Position numbers and translations under genes: made by a program
NCBI GenBank assembly: GCA_958510825.1
Contig: OY294052.1
Coordinates: 2,749,816-2,813,815, forward strand
Direction: 5' to 3'
Length of the DNA stretch: 64,000 nt
DNA from: Brachypterus glaber
Lineage: Eukaryota > Arthropoda > Insecta > Coleoptera > Kateretidae
Shown: positions 11,286 to 21,870 of the stretch, one piece after another
Position numbering within the stretch: position 1 is the first letter of the stretch
Layout of the letters: the number at the start of each line of letters is the position of its first letter
The notes under the pieces: model-generated
What the model saw: only the letters and a program-made list of their open reading frames with translations
What the model was told of the DNA's origin: nothing
The model's database searches: none

Positions 11286-11766
11286 TATAAAGGATAAAAT
11301 TAAAAAAAAAGATAATTATAGTTTGCATTTAGATTCAAATTATAATTTGAACGAATTTGAATAATGTCATTTAATGAAGAACAGATAAATAACATTGTCA
11401 AAGCCTAGAATGACGGTATTTATTTTGTAATTTGAAATTTTGTTTATTTATTTACATGATCAATTTTCATTCGCATCCGAATATTCACGGATTCTGTTTA
11501 TTTCCCGAAGCGCGCTGGCTAATATTTAGATTTGTGGTATGTTTATAATGACATTTTATAAAAATAGATAGGTACATAGGTAAATAAAAAATAACTACAC
11601 GCAGAGAATTAATTTATTTATTCACTACTATTTTACAGGCGAACCCAATTACAAAATACAGAGAAAAAAAATACAATTAATAACATTAGATACATAATAA
11701 ACGAGATTAGATGAATGCAATATAAAAAATTAATACAATATAAAAAATTAATAAAATATATTAAAA
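11286..11766. other. No gene seen
   Basis: AT-rich; several near-repeats of AATATAAAAAATTAATA around 11720-11760. Confidence 0.5.
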
Positions 11767-12065
11767 GTTTTTGAACTAAATTGATAAACAACTGGTCAAA
11801 TATTAAGAAAAACTAATAAACTTTATGTAATTTTAACGCACAACTTTAAATTGCATTAAATTATTCAATATTTCATGGTAAAATACATATATTTTTGCTA
11901 ATTTTGCTACAGTTTTCTTTACTTTTATAAACAAGAGATGGCACTACATGTGCTCATTCTAACACTTGATATGGAACATTCATACCGTATCAAGAGCTAG
12001 AATGGATTCATTCTGTGTTTGAAAAGTGTGTGTATTTGCTTACATTCTAAAGCAGTCGTAAAAAA
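11767..12065 (+). repeat. Dispersed repeat R1, copy A
   Basis: About 300 bp repeated in direct orientation at 22566-22853 with high identity ('AACTGGTCAAATATTAAGA', 'GCTACAGTTTTCTTTA', 'AGAATGGATTCATTCTGTG'). It contains the hairpin CTTGATATGG...CCGTATCAAG around 11967-11995, which is less well paired in copy B. Boundaries show no inverted ends. Confidence 0.8.
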
Positions 12066-12510
12066 AATATTTTTTGGTTGATTTTAATAACGGGTGTGTC
12101 CAATATATTATAATAATAGGAATAACACAACAGCCAATAAGGATATCGGTAATATTATATTACTCTTGAAAAATCCCGTCACGTTTTAATCTGATGAAAA
12201 GGACTTGAATAATGTAGGCTTTAAAACGAAATTTTCAATTAAAATCCATCAAATTAATTAAAGATGGCTGGTTAAATAAATAGAGCACTCGATTTTCTTT
12301 TTTTTAGAGAAAAAAATATAGTGCTTCACTATTTAATTTTAAATTAAAGTTTTCAAAAAGAATAACTGAAAGGGAGATTAATAAGAAATGAACTTTATCT
12401 ACTAGGACGAACATTTTTAAACATACACGATAGAAAAAAACTAAAAATAGTACAACCAAACGTTGTTGGAACAACTTTGAGGTATATAATACCCTGTTTA
12501 CGATTATTCT
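12066..12510. other. No gene seen
   Basis: No element or frame that I can support. Confidence 0.5.
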
Positions 12511-13026
12511 ATTAGTATATTAAAGTACTTGTTTCATAACATACAAAGTACAAGTTTAGAAAACGAGCCGCTTGCGGCGAGTTTTCTAAAGTACTAGTGC
12601 GCTAAAAACGTGTTATGAAACGAGTGCTTTATACAATTTTTTCTATTTTGCTCTAAAATTTCAAAAAACTTACATTTAAATTGATGACTGATTTAGGGAT
12701 TTTTGTTTTGGATTGGCATTACAGTTTACACCATGTTTAAAATTCTAAGAACAAATGATATTTTGATATATTTTATAGTCGTATCTTCTCTTTTTTACTG
12801 CAATTAACCAAGCCATAATTTTAACATGGTAAAAATAACCTAAACAGAAAATTTTGTAGAAAATTCAACTTTAAAGCGACATTGACATTTGCACGGAAAA
12901 CGTCAAGTGATAGGCCAGGTCTGTTGCCAACCCAAAAGAACAAAAAGTACAGACCTCTTATGGGCCTATAAGAACACACAAAATGCGTGTGATTATGAGC
13001 TTATAAGAGTCGTAAAATAGAAAAAG
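12511..13026 (+). mobile_element. Hairpin-ended element family A, copy 1
   Basis: The left 130 bp is a nested hairpin. The outer arms are AAGTACTTGTTTCATAACA and TGTTATGAAACGAGTGCTT. The tip is GAAAACGAGCCGC TT GCGGCGAGTTTTC. A body of about 385 bp follows, bounded by TTTTTCTATTTTG and its inverted form at 13010-13026. Copies occur at 39182-39633 (inverted) and 40745-41214 (direct). The outer start TTAGTATATTAAAG corresponds to AATAGTATATTAAAG in the other copies. Short frames in the body are not convincing. Confidence 0.8.
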
Positions 13027-13908
13027 GTTTAAAATACACCTAAAAGGTATTATTATTATTGATCATTTTGTTTCTATTGGTATGTAAATAAAAATAGATT
13101 ATATTTACCTTTGAAACGTTATTGCATTTATTTTTTTTTTGAGAAAATAGGATGTCAACAAAACTTACGGACAACGTATATCATAAATGAAAAAAATGAA
13201 AAATCATCCATCTATCCATCAATAAAATGTTTAGTCCACATTGTTTACGGTTCTGAAAAATATTAAAATAGACATGAATTTATTCATTAAATTTTCCAAT
13301 AAATATATTTATTTTATCTATAGATAAAAGTCCAAAGCTTTTAAAAAGTTAAAATATTTTTCAGTCAAATTATAAACAAATTAAAATGTAAAAAATATGT
13401 TTTTTATATTAAAAATGGATGAAGTATCTATACTAAAATTTTAAATATAAATATAAAGATAACAAGAAAAATTGTAGTGCTTACCAGATGCAGATATTTG
13501 TAGAAATTCGTGTAGATCTCGCTTGTCCATGCATCTGTTCGTCCGTCCATCTCTTAATGCAGAAAAATTAGAGTAAAGAAGCAAATTGGGATTATCAAAA
13601 GTGTTTTATTGAAAAACCTATTATTATTATATTTATTATTAGATAACAGAGGGGATTTTCGAGGTGATTTTTCAGTCGTTTTCTGAATGAATCGATTTTG
13701 GAAAATGTCATTCAAACCTGTTTATGAAAGAAATACTCTAAATCCTTTTCGGCAGAACGTGTGAATTAGTGGTAGATTAGGAAAGATTTTATTCGGGTGT
13801 AGTAAAAGAAATAGACATGAAAAAAGCCTAAAAAAAGCTTAGACATCCATCATCGTCACAGTTGATAAATATGTGCTCTTGTATGGAGTTTAGTTACCGA
13901 TATAGTTT
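13027..13908. other. No gene seen
   Basis: AT-rich sequence without a convincing frame. Confidence 0.5.
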
Positions 13909-13980
13909 GACGCACGGATCTGTGGCTACGGGAAATATGTTTGGAATGTGTGTGCAAGCGGGAGGCCCGTTGTAGGCACG
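13909..13980 (+). repeat. Short dispersed repeat (pair with 59306-59378)
   Basis: 'CACGGATCTGTGGCTA...AATATGTTTGGAATGTG' matches 59306-59378 with a few differences, including the CACGCACGC tract. Confidence 0.6.
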
Positions 13981-14029
13981 CACGCTTTATAATAATGACA
14001 CAAGCCAGAGATTATAAAACAACATGAGA

Positions 14030-14169
14030 AAGGGTAACGCGCTACTCGTTGGTAAGTTTTTTTTCTGTCTTCTGTCGTGTTTATGGACCTCAGCTCCGCT
14101 TCGGTCCACAAAATACGACCTCACACAGAAAAATTCACTTACCTCTACTAGGAGCTCAAATAACTATTT
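14030..14169 (-). mobile_element. Hairpin end of element family H, copy 1
   Basis: On the minus strand it starts AATAGTTATTTGAGCTCC (minus 14169-14152). It then folds: GTCGTATTTTGTGGACC pairs with GGTCCATAAACACGAC around the tip GAAGCGGAGCTGA, and outer segments (GGTAAGTGAATTTTTCTG with the complement near 14050) extend the stem. Copies are at 36106-36480 and 45939-46335. Confidence 0.75.
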
Positions 14170-14655
14170 TAATTACATTTTTTTAGATATCTGAACATTA
14201 TTATTTTTTAAAAAAAACGCTTTTAAATTTTATTTTCGTCTAAATTATTTGTACAAAAACTAAAAGAAAATTATATAAATTTGGTTACTAAAAACCAATG
14301 CAATGCATATCTATTAAATTTTTTATGTCAAAAATCTTCTTGAAAATGTCATTAAACAAAAACTCAGAAGTCCGTGCAGAAATGTTTTTTTTTTATTTTT
14401 ATTGCTTCATCCCTCGACCTTTATGAATTTAAATAACTACGTAGACATTTGTAAAATTTACTTTGTAAATATGATGTTTTTTTTAATAAATATTGACTTA
14501 GTATAATGCAATAAAGGTTGCATCAATCAAATCAAATCAAATTACGTGATTGTCTTTGTTTCTAGGTCATCGTCATTTTATGTTATATTACATGTCTATT
14601 TTGTGTAAAATTACATAAATATGTTATATTCGTTGTTAATTAATAAAAAAATTGA
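14170..14655. other. No gene seen
   Basis: AT-rich; a short (ATCAA)n-like tract near 14523-14540. Confidence 0.5.
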
Positions 14656-14905
14656 TATATTTATTGTAAATTAATAATAATTATCCTTCTTCTTCTTCCT
14701 TTTTTTTGGCCATTCCTTAGTGAGATAATTAGCCAGATCCCTCTTAGTTACTTAATTCAGCAAGAGTGGTTCTTGTCTGGCTTGGCACCATGTCCACTCC
14801 TGTTTTGATTATAGAAGTCTTCTGTAAGACCTTTTCTTTCTCTTTTCCTTCTTCCCTTTTCGTGTTTGCTGTTGGTTGTGTTAGTTGTTGACAAGGCTGT
14901 TTTTT
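14656..14905 (-). pseudogene. Frameshifted coding remnant, 3' end with polyA signal
   Basis: The minus strand holds two overlapping open frames with ordinary protein-like codon content, unlike nearby AT-rich frames. The upstream one (14744-14905, about 53 residues) begins after a TAG and is rich in Gln, Thr, Lys and Glu, with 'KREEGKEKEK' and 'TRTTLAEL'. The next (about 14671-14751, shifted by one base) encodes a basic tail including 'RDLANYLTKEWPKKRKKKK'. An AATAAA on the same strand lies at 14660-14665. No Met start is present and I do not recognise the family. It could be a retrotransposon ORF 3' end or a decayed terminal exon. Function unknown. Confidence 0.4.
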
Positions 14906-14908
14906 CTA

Positions 14909-15330
14909 ATTTGTAATTATATTTGCGCATGCGCTAGTATATAAAAAAATTCTGTACGTGTTGCTTCCAAATCAAAATTTATCAGCATTATAAATGATTA
15001 AAAAACATAAAATTCCCTTCTTACTCCAATATAATCACATGTTTGTCATTACACTGCACATCATCCATACAATAAATATAAAATATATAAAATCGAATCC
15101 AGGGCATATCTAAGATAGCAAATAAATAAATAAATAACTATACTAAAACACTTGATGCTAAAAATTAAACGCGATTAACGGATTACATAATTCTTGCCAA
15201 AAGTATATGTTCCTGGTTTCACGGGTGAAAAGCGACTGGTAATAATAATAATTATGATATGGTATTTAGTGTATAATCTTTTTGTGTAAATTGTTTACTA
15301 GAAACACAAATCTCTTGTTAAATTACTACC
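14909..15330. other. No gene seen
   Basis: AT-rich sequence; an (AATA)n tract at about 15118-15137. Confidence 0.5.
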
Positions 15331-15885
15331 TACACGGTGTATTTGAAATAGGGTCGGAAATTTTAACAGATGGTTTTACATCATAAAAAATGACAAAAAG
15401 TTCCTGTAAACATATGTCTAAAAATGCGTCATAAGGGAGCTACGCCCCTTTGAAAGTGGCTAAAAAATCGGTTTTTATTTAATAACTCAGGAACCCTTTT
15501 AGATATATTAACGAGGTTTTGCACGTGAATTAATCCTAATAAGGCCCATCTTTGTATGTAATTTTCACGTACTTATTTAAACCAGGGGTGTGCGAAACGG
15601 GGGGGGCTTATCAGTTTTTTGTCCCAAACTTTTTTCTGTGTAACTTTTTTGCAATTTTATTTTTGAAATATGATTCCCCAGATCAAAATACATAAAAAAG
15701 GTACTCTTGTTGTAATACTGTAGGATTAATCGTTTTCGAGAAAAATTCATTTGAAGGTAAAATTCCACGGTTCGAGGACGAAAAATTAAATACTAAAATG
15801 TTGAAAACCATACATACAGTAATATTTACAGGTTTTGTCCATGTGAATTTGGTGTCAAATTCCTCTTCTATATATTCATATTGGT
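15331..15885 (+). repeat. Dispersed repeat family D, copy 2 (longest)
   Basis: It starts TACACGGTGTATTTGAAAT and carries 'AAGGGAGCTACGCCCCTTT', 'AATAACTCAGGAACCC', 'TAAGGCCCATCTTTGTATG', an 8-G run and 'CCCAAACTTTTTTCTGTG'. Its second half ('ACTCTTGTTGTAATACTGTAG') recurs at 45670-45790. An inverted copy lies at 32285-32580. Open frames of 63-68 codons inside are not conserved. Confidence 0.75.
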
Positions 15886-15909
15886 ACATAATATGTATAC
15901 ATATTATGT
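15886..15909. repeat. Perfect 24-bp palindrome
   Basis: ACATAATATGTA followed by its exact reverse complement. It sits just outside the family D copy. Confidence 0.85.
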
Positions 15910-17471
15910 GAATTATTTAATTACTAGCTAAGAAACGCTCATATTTAAGCCCGTGCAGTTTTTGATGACGGCGCCTTCTCCATTTTTGTAATTAATATAT
16001 TGTTTTGAGTAAAATTTGGGGTTCTAGACTTTTCTCATTAACAAACCCAGGATCCTGACTTACATTACAAAAGTCAAAGATTTATCTAAAGTTATTCTTT
16101 TTTCAGTTTTTCTAAATCTTTTTGTTGCTGACTTTACAGTCGTTGAATGTAATTTTTTTGGACATTTTCAAAAAACGGTTTGTTTTTGTTGTAAAAACTG
16201 TTATACTATTTATAATAATGGTTTAAATTTTGTGTAATATTACTAATTTTTAACGATTTTGGCTAAAATGTCAAGCGAAAGCCAAAGTAGTTGGATAGGC
16301 CAAGTTCGCCACAGAAAATATGTTGCCACAAAAAGCTGCTCGACGGTACGACGTAACGTAACCAATAATATAATACATATTGTAAATAAAAAAAAAATAT
16401 ATATATATATAATTATTTTTTTTTTATTTTTATGACAGTTTCCAAACAGATATTTAGTAAGTTTTCAGGTTTGTATTGATGGTCGTAGAAAAAGTATAGT
16501 ACCTTACTCAAGTTGCAAAGCATCTCTTTAAATATTATTTTAAAAAAGTTGTAAATCAAATCTTCCATCAAAACTTTATTCAAAAGTAAACTTGTAACTT
16601 GTAAATGTCAATCAAGCAGGCAACTTTAAAAACTTTTGATATAAAATTAAGAAACATGTTTTTTATTTTCTTAACTTGGTTTAAATTTATAAAACAAGGT
16701 TTATAAAATTATAATAGGTATAAATATACAAACATAAAATGTTTACAAAAACATCTATCAAAATATAAATTTTCGTATTGAATCAGATTACCGCTATAAT
16801 TCCTTATGTGCTATTTTAAGACACGTCCTGATCAGTTGACTGGTAAAACGTAATGGATTTGTGGTTTCTTTTCTCTATTTAAACCTCAAACCGTTTATGG
16901 TTAAATGGAAATGAATTCAAATTTTGCTCCGAATTTAATTATACTCGCATTTTGGCAAATAGCAACATTAAAAAGAAATCGTTTGTGTGGCAAATCTGTT
17001 GATTTAGGCGACATCAAAAACATCGAGACTTTCCTTGTTTTCTCCCCTAAATATTGTTTGTTGGCTTTGTACGAAAATCCGGCTTCTAAGTTTAAAATTC
17101 TTTTTTTGAAGAAAATAAAACGAAATTAGGCCCGCGGGCTCTCAATAAAATAAACTTTTTGCCTGTATTTCTTTTAGATTGTTTGGTTTTGGTTGTAAAT
17201 AAAAAAAAGATGAGAGAAAAAATACGGTGCAAATACAACAATTTAATGAAAAAATAATTAGTTTTTTCGCAGAAAATTAAACGTTATAATAATAAATACA
17301 TTTAATTTTACATAAAATTTCGTTTTGGCTACAAACGGGTTGAACTAATGATACCTATTAAGTTTTGATGACTGGATCTGATGAGATCGACTGCAATTAA
17401 TTCTGATGCTTGCAATGTCAACGACAGCTGGTTGAAGGGGACCAAATAGCATTTAAAATTTGACCCGGATT
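15910..17471. other. No gene seen
   Basis: A 74-codon frame at 16905-17129 is the best open frame, but it matches nothing I know and is AT-rich. A small (TA)n lies near 16397-16412. Confidence 0.5.
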
Positions 17472-17671
17472 NNNNNNNNNNNNNNNNNNNNNNNNNNNNN
17501 NNNNNNNNNNNNNNNNNNNNNNNNNNNNNNNNNNNNNNNNNNNNNNNNNNNNNNNNNNNNNNNNNNNNNNNNNNNNNNNNNNNNNNNNNNNNNNNNNNNN
17601 NNNNNNNNNNNNNNNNNNNNNNNNNNNNNNNNNNNNNNNNNNNNNNNNNNNNNNNNNNNNNNNNNNNNNNN
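17472..17671. other. Assembly gap (200 N)
   Basis: Exactly 200 N characters. The round number suggests a fixed-length scaffold gap, so the true distance is unknown. Confidence 0.98.
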
Positions 17672-18636
17672 CCAGTGAAAAGTATAAAATAAGAAGTAGT
17701 GATAAGTGTTCTTAAGTGTTATCTAAGTGATTTAGTGTGTTGTTAAATAAGTGTTTCTAAATAGTTTTTTGTTAAGCTTTGCACACTGAGATTTTAGTAA
17801 ACCCGGATTACATAACAATACATAAAATCATAGGTTATCTAACATATTCTTTTTATGTGAATCCTGTGTGAATTCATTTTCTCAGTGTACAAAATTTACA
17901 TACTAATTCAAATTGTCTAATTACACCGTCCTAAACTGTTTAGCCGATGTACTACACGCGCTGGGTGTTAACAGTATACATATTGACTTCACTTTGTTGG
18001 TTTGGATGTCCAGTTTGTTTAAATTTCAATATGTGTATGTCAGGCTGTCAATAGTCAACAAATCTGCGACCATTTGTGAGTAGATTTGTCACGTAAAGCA
18101 CGCAGCAGTGTTTGTTACGATAAACAAACCGTGGAGTAAATCCTTATTATTTCTTGATGCAAATTCTTCGGGAATATAGGCAATACTTTCAAAAGGAGCA
18201 ATAAAACAAAGTTTAATAATAACAAATAACATAATAATTCTTCTAGAGGGAAGTCTACGTTGACTCTGAGACTGTGTCATCGAGGAGAAGCGTTTAAGGT
18301 GAATTACTAAGATTTTGGGAATTTTTGAATTTTAAAGAATTTTGTGCATTTCGGCCCTCTTTGCATTTTGAACATGTAGTCCAAACGATTCTTTCCGTGT
18401 GAAGGATTCCAAACAATGTGATAAACTTAATTGACCGGTGTGTTGTGGAAGAGAGAAAGGTCCCAGAATGGTTCGAATGTGACGGAACAATGGCTGCAAT
18501 GGGTGCAAGTGTTCTTGCGTTACTTTCTCAACTTCATATCTCCAAATTTGAGTTTTTATAAGAATTCAGTTAACATGTACAGAAGTCATTAATTCAAAGA
18601 AGAAAAAATCGTTTTGTTGTTAAGAAAATATTAGTT
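17672..18636. other. No gene seen
   Basis: Sequence after the gap is somewhat less AT-rich (for example 18370-18540), but no frame is convincing. Confidence 0.45.
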
Positions 18637-18720
18637 AATAGTATATTACGTACCGAGTACGCGGACCTAGTTTTATTGAGCACTGAAATGGTTTGCGTCG
18701 AGGTGCTTATACTGTTTTTC
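18637..18720 (+). repeat. AATAGT-core fragment, family G copy 1
   Basis: It begins AATAGTATATTACGTACC and continues GAGTACGCGGACCTAG, then GAGCACT. A second copy is inverted at 41872-41944 (AATAGTATATTACGCACC). The same AATAGT core starts other hairpin families in the window. Confidence 0.65.
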
Positions 18721-20319
18721 CTACGACCTAACACCTACACATCCAAAAAAACGCAAAAATTATCTTAAAATTAGTTTGCCAATTTGAGGTTATGTGTGTG
18801 ACCATGTTTACTAATTTTCTGACAGCAGATATGTAAAATCAGCTGATTTCCACTTTCCAACCGTTGTTATAGGCAACGGGTGGGAAATTGGCACTAACTA
18901 CTAACTAGGTTGTAGGAAAAAGTTATTATAATGTGCATTCTGTTAAATACGACTCGTTAAGTATCGTGGTAATACTATACCGAATAATGAATGTTTTGTT
19001 CGATAAAAGGTGATAAAAATAGCGAAACGAGGAAGTCAGAAAGCGTAGGGTTTTGCAGAGTATTGTTTTAACGGTCCGTGGCAAGAACAAGTTTTTTCCT
19101 GAGAAGGCAAATGGTAATAACTCGAAACATGTTATAGCATTATGAACAATTTGAAGTCCCAACTAAAAATATTATGGATTAGAAGATTTCTGCCACTGCA
19201 AATGCAATTGCGCAAGTAAGCTAACAAGAAAATTATCTGAGTACTACATTTGGATTGCATGGATTTGTATTTTTGGCAAAATATTTATTTGTATATGAAA
19301 GGCTAATGCAAGCTTCATTATGTCCATATTTATATTTATTATTAGCAAAAAAAATAAAGATTCCTGCTTACTTCCAGTATTTAAACAAGTCCCAAGTTTC
19401 ATTTAAAATATTTTTTTTTCAGTACAACCTAATTTTATATACTAAAATAAATGTATACATTAATTAGGGTAATTAAAATTTTATTTTATTTATTAAGACT
19501 TGATACATTATACAGGGTTATTCAGAAATAGGGTCATTAAAAAAAACACATACAGGTCCATGTACAACCAACTATTTTGTGTCATTTTCGAGTTAAAAAG
19601 TGTTGATTATTTGTTTTGATTTTTTTCGAGGATATGAGTTAAATCTTAAACTGAAAGTGATTTTTTTATATTAATTATAATAAAACAATGATTGAGTGTT
19701 ACATCAGCTCTAAAATCACAAAAAGTAAATTGTTTTTCAACCGTGGTAAATTCGGCAACCTGGAAAGAGACTCGCTTTAAGCGAGATAGAAAATCTGGAA
19801 AGCGAGATAGAAAAGCAAGGTAACAAAAAAGTAACTCAGATCAGGGGATTTTTTTAAATAAATTTTTTGATTTTTTAAATTCTGATTTCACGCTGTTACA
19901 TTAAAGTGGTTTTCTTTCATTGAATGGAGTTTGGTTTCCTTTTTGCCTTTGAGGCACAAAATTAATTGAGTTATGTGGTTCCTAACCGAACAGATCGCGA
20001 ACACATATCAACACAATAAATTTCGGGCCAAATATTACCAAAATCTAATTACAAGCCGTTAACGAGGTGAAGCACGTTAACTCGCTATAAAGTTTCTCGG
20101 GGAAAAACCGAACGATAAACATAAAACTGTGCTGCGACACGGCTAATAATAAGTCATGCATTATCCTGGAAAAGGACAACCTAGTACAAGCAGAGAGTTT
20201 TATTATGGGATGTCCTACGTGAATAAGTCCCATCAAGTAATATTTTATTAAACTGGTAAATTTAATGATATCGGTTTTAATATTATAAATAATGTATGTG
20301 TGTAACTTTTTCGCTTATA
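18721..20319. other. No gene; one small hairpin and one solo terminus
   Basis: A hairpin at 18855-18889 pairs TTTCCAACCGTTG with CAACGGGTGGGAAA. Near 19513 'TACAGGGTTATTCAGAAATA' resembles the end of the foldback at 61309. Open frames are not convincing. Confidence 0.5.
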
Positions 20320-20334
20320 ACTAGTTGTATAAAG
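20320..20334. repeat. Target-site duplication, left (15 bp)
   Basis: ACTAGTTGTATAAAG, repeated without mismatch at 20871-20885. The size suits target-primed reverse transcription. Confidence 0.93.
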
Positions 20335-20376
20335 TTTATTATTCCATCAATCTATTTTCTAATCATCGTACAGAGT

Positions 20377-20429
20377 GATATTGGTACTGAAGAGGGCCAG
20401 CAGCCCGAAACTGTCAGTCTACCAATATC
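20377..20429 (+). ncRNA. Hammerhead ribozyme 1 (type I)
   Basis: All conserved hammerhead parts are in order: stem I 5' strand ending GATATTGGTA (to 20386), core CTGAAGA (20387-20393), stem II GGGC-CAGCA-GCCC (20394-20406), core GAAA (20407-20410), very short stem III CTGTCAG (20411-20417), then TC (20418-20419) and stem I 3' strand TACCAATATC. Predicted self-cleavage follows C20419. Stem I can extend to 52 perfect base pairs (20335-20386 with 20420-20471). The very short stem III is typical of mobile-element hammerheads, which often cleave as dimers. Confidence 0.93.
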
Positions 20430-20730
20430 ACTCTGTACGATGATTAGAAAATAGATTGATGGAATAATAAATTAATATTTTTATAATTTTGTTTAAAATT
20501 AAAAATTTCTGTCCTTACTAATTTTACGTCTAACCACCCGTTAGTGGTACTATGTGCTTGAGACACACAAGTCTTCAACTTGCTACCATTCAAAGTCTCC
20601 AGATTAGGAGAGGTATGAGTAGTTGTCTACATCTAGAAATAGATGGCGCACAAGTCTACATCAATCTAATGGCTATATTCCTTTTGCGAGTAAAGTCTAA
20701 AAACGTTTTCTTAATCAGCGTGCAGAGTTG

Positions 20731-20785
20731 ACTCTTGGTACTGAAGAGGGCCAGCAGCCCGAAACTGTCAGTCTACCAATATCAC
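20731..20785 (+). ncRNA. Hammerhead ribozyme 2 (type I)
   Basis: Core CTGAAGA (20741-20747), stem II GGGC-CAGCA-GCCC (20748-20760), GAAA (20761-20764), CTGTCAG (20765-20771) and TC (20772-20773) are identical to ribozyme 1. Predicted cleavage follows C20773. Stem I is natural and imperfect here: ...GACTCTTGGTA against TACCAATATCAC..., with pairing resuming at GCAGAGT/ACTCTGT. This imperfect stem is probably the ancestral state. Confidence 0.92.
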
Positions 20786-20870
20786 TCTGTACGATGATTA
20801 GAAAATAGATTGATGGAATAATAAATTAATATTTTTATAATTTTGTTTAAAATTAAAAATTTCTGTCCTT

Positions 20871-20885
20871 ACTAGTTGTATAAAG
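20871..20885. repeat. Target-site duplication, right (15 bp)
   Basis: Perfect copy of 20320-20334. Confidence 0.93.
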
Positions 20886-20961
20886 GTTTTTTTAACATTA
20901 TTTTGTTTAAAGAGAAGGTTAGAGGACTGAAACCGTTACGAAAAAAACCGTTACGAAAAAG

Positions 20962-21207
20962 TGGCTGGGATCGAGAAATCGTGAGGAAAATCCCAACAAA
21001 AATCGTGACAATTGTGACAAAATCGTGAGAAATCGTGAGGAAAATCTCGTGGAAAATCGTATAGAAAATCCCAACAAAAATCGTGACAATTGTGACAAAA
21101 TGGTGAGAAATCGTGAGGGAAATCCCAACAAAGATCGTGACAATTGTGAGGAAATCGTGAGAAATCGTGAAGAAAATCCCAACAAAAATCGTAACAATTG
21201 TGACAAA
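20962..21207. repeat. 54-bp minisatellite with multiple-of-three units
   Basis: Units begin TCCCAACAAAAATCGTGACA. Starts at 20991, 21069, 21123 and 21177 give periods of 78, 54 and 54 (78 is 54 plus 24). Because the period is a multiple of three, long frames stay open on both strands: 97 codons plus, and 98 and 131 codons minus. The plus frame repeats an 18-residue Asn/Arg-rich unit with 'NPNKNRDNC'. Openness on both strands points to a repeat artefact, not a protein. Confidence 0.85.
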
Positions 21208-21870
21208 AATTCATGGGTTTTGAGCCATAACACATTTCCAATGTCAACTTTAAATCTATGTAACGCTCGTATTGAGTTCTCGGCTGGGATCATTGTTGAT
21301 ATCGTAAGCGTCACATAGATTTAAAGTTCTCGGCTGGGATCATTGTTAAATGCGTTCTACTGTACAAGTAAAGCAAAACCGTGATAACATTAATATATAT
21401 ATATATATATATATATCGCTTACGATATCAACAAAATTCATTGAGTTCTCGGCTGGGACAATTGCTTTTATATGACGCAAAAGTGTCCCAAAAGTATGTG
21501 ATGCAAAAGTGTCCCAAAATTATGTGAAGATCCCAGCCGAGAACTTAAAATTTTATGTGACGCTTACGAAATTAAGAAACCCGTGTCTCGTAACTGGAGC
21601 CTTAAAACATATTAATGTTATCACGGTTTTGCTTTACTTTTACAGTAGAACATTTTTAACAATAGAATCTATAATTTATTTGAGGCGTATATATATATAT
21701 TTATTAATTTAATGTTCTAGGTGCGCCTGATAAGAACATTTTAATTTTATTTTCTGTTTTAGATTGTTTATCGATATAAATAATCATTGAGGCGAAATGG
21801 CTCAAATTAATAATGCTATAAATTTTTAACAATGATCCGATCCGAGAACTTTCATATATCATTATAGTTT
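21208..21870. mobile_element. Mosaic foldback element with TCTCGGCTGGGATC modules
   Basis: The module GTTCTCGGCTGGGATCATTG occurs near 21276 and 21330, degenerate near 21447, and inverted near 21527 and 21833. A longer inverted pair, 21342-21395 with 21613-21664 ('AAGCAAAACCGTGATAACAT'), brackets an (AT)n tract (21391-21416) and inverted 'GATATCGTAAGCGTCACAT' segments. The GGCTGGGATC word also starts the adjacent minisatellite, so the two may be one element resembling Drosophila FB in design. Confidence 0.65.

Larger units (their letters stand above)
20335..20870 (+). mobile_element. Retrozyme-like retroelement with two hammerhead ribozymes
   Basis: A 536-bp insertion between perfect 15-bp duplications. 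It holds one full 354-bp unit (20420-20773, cleavage site to cleavage site), the last 33 nt of a preceding unit (20387-20419), and the first 97 nt of a following unit (20774-20870). The 5' terminal 52 bp (20335-20386) are the exact reverse complement of 20420-20471. No open frame, so it is non-autonomous. Tandem hammerhead units of this size match animal retrozymes, which make small circular RNAs; Penelope-like elements also carry such ribozymes. The junction with the right duplication shares ACTA with the continuing unit, suggesting microhomology priming. Retrozyme identity is inference; the repeat structure is seen directly. Confidence 0.88.

Noticed and set aside
2360..17400. Other CTGATGA words as possible hammerhead cores (about 2365, 12192, 17382)
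   Set aside because: No stem II followed by GAAA and no flanking stem I complementarity.
17460..17678. Open frame across the N block
   Set aside because: It consists almost wholly of gap characters.
20919..21318. Frames of 97-131 codons on both strands across the minisatellite
   Set aside because: A 54-bp period keeps any stop-free phase open on both strands; the length reflects the repeat and gives no evidence for a protein.
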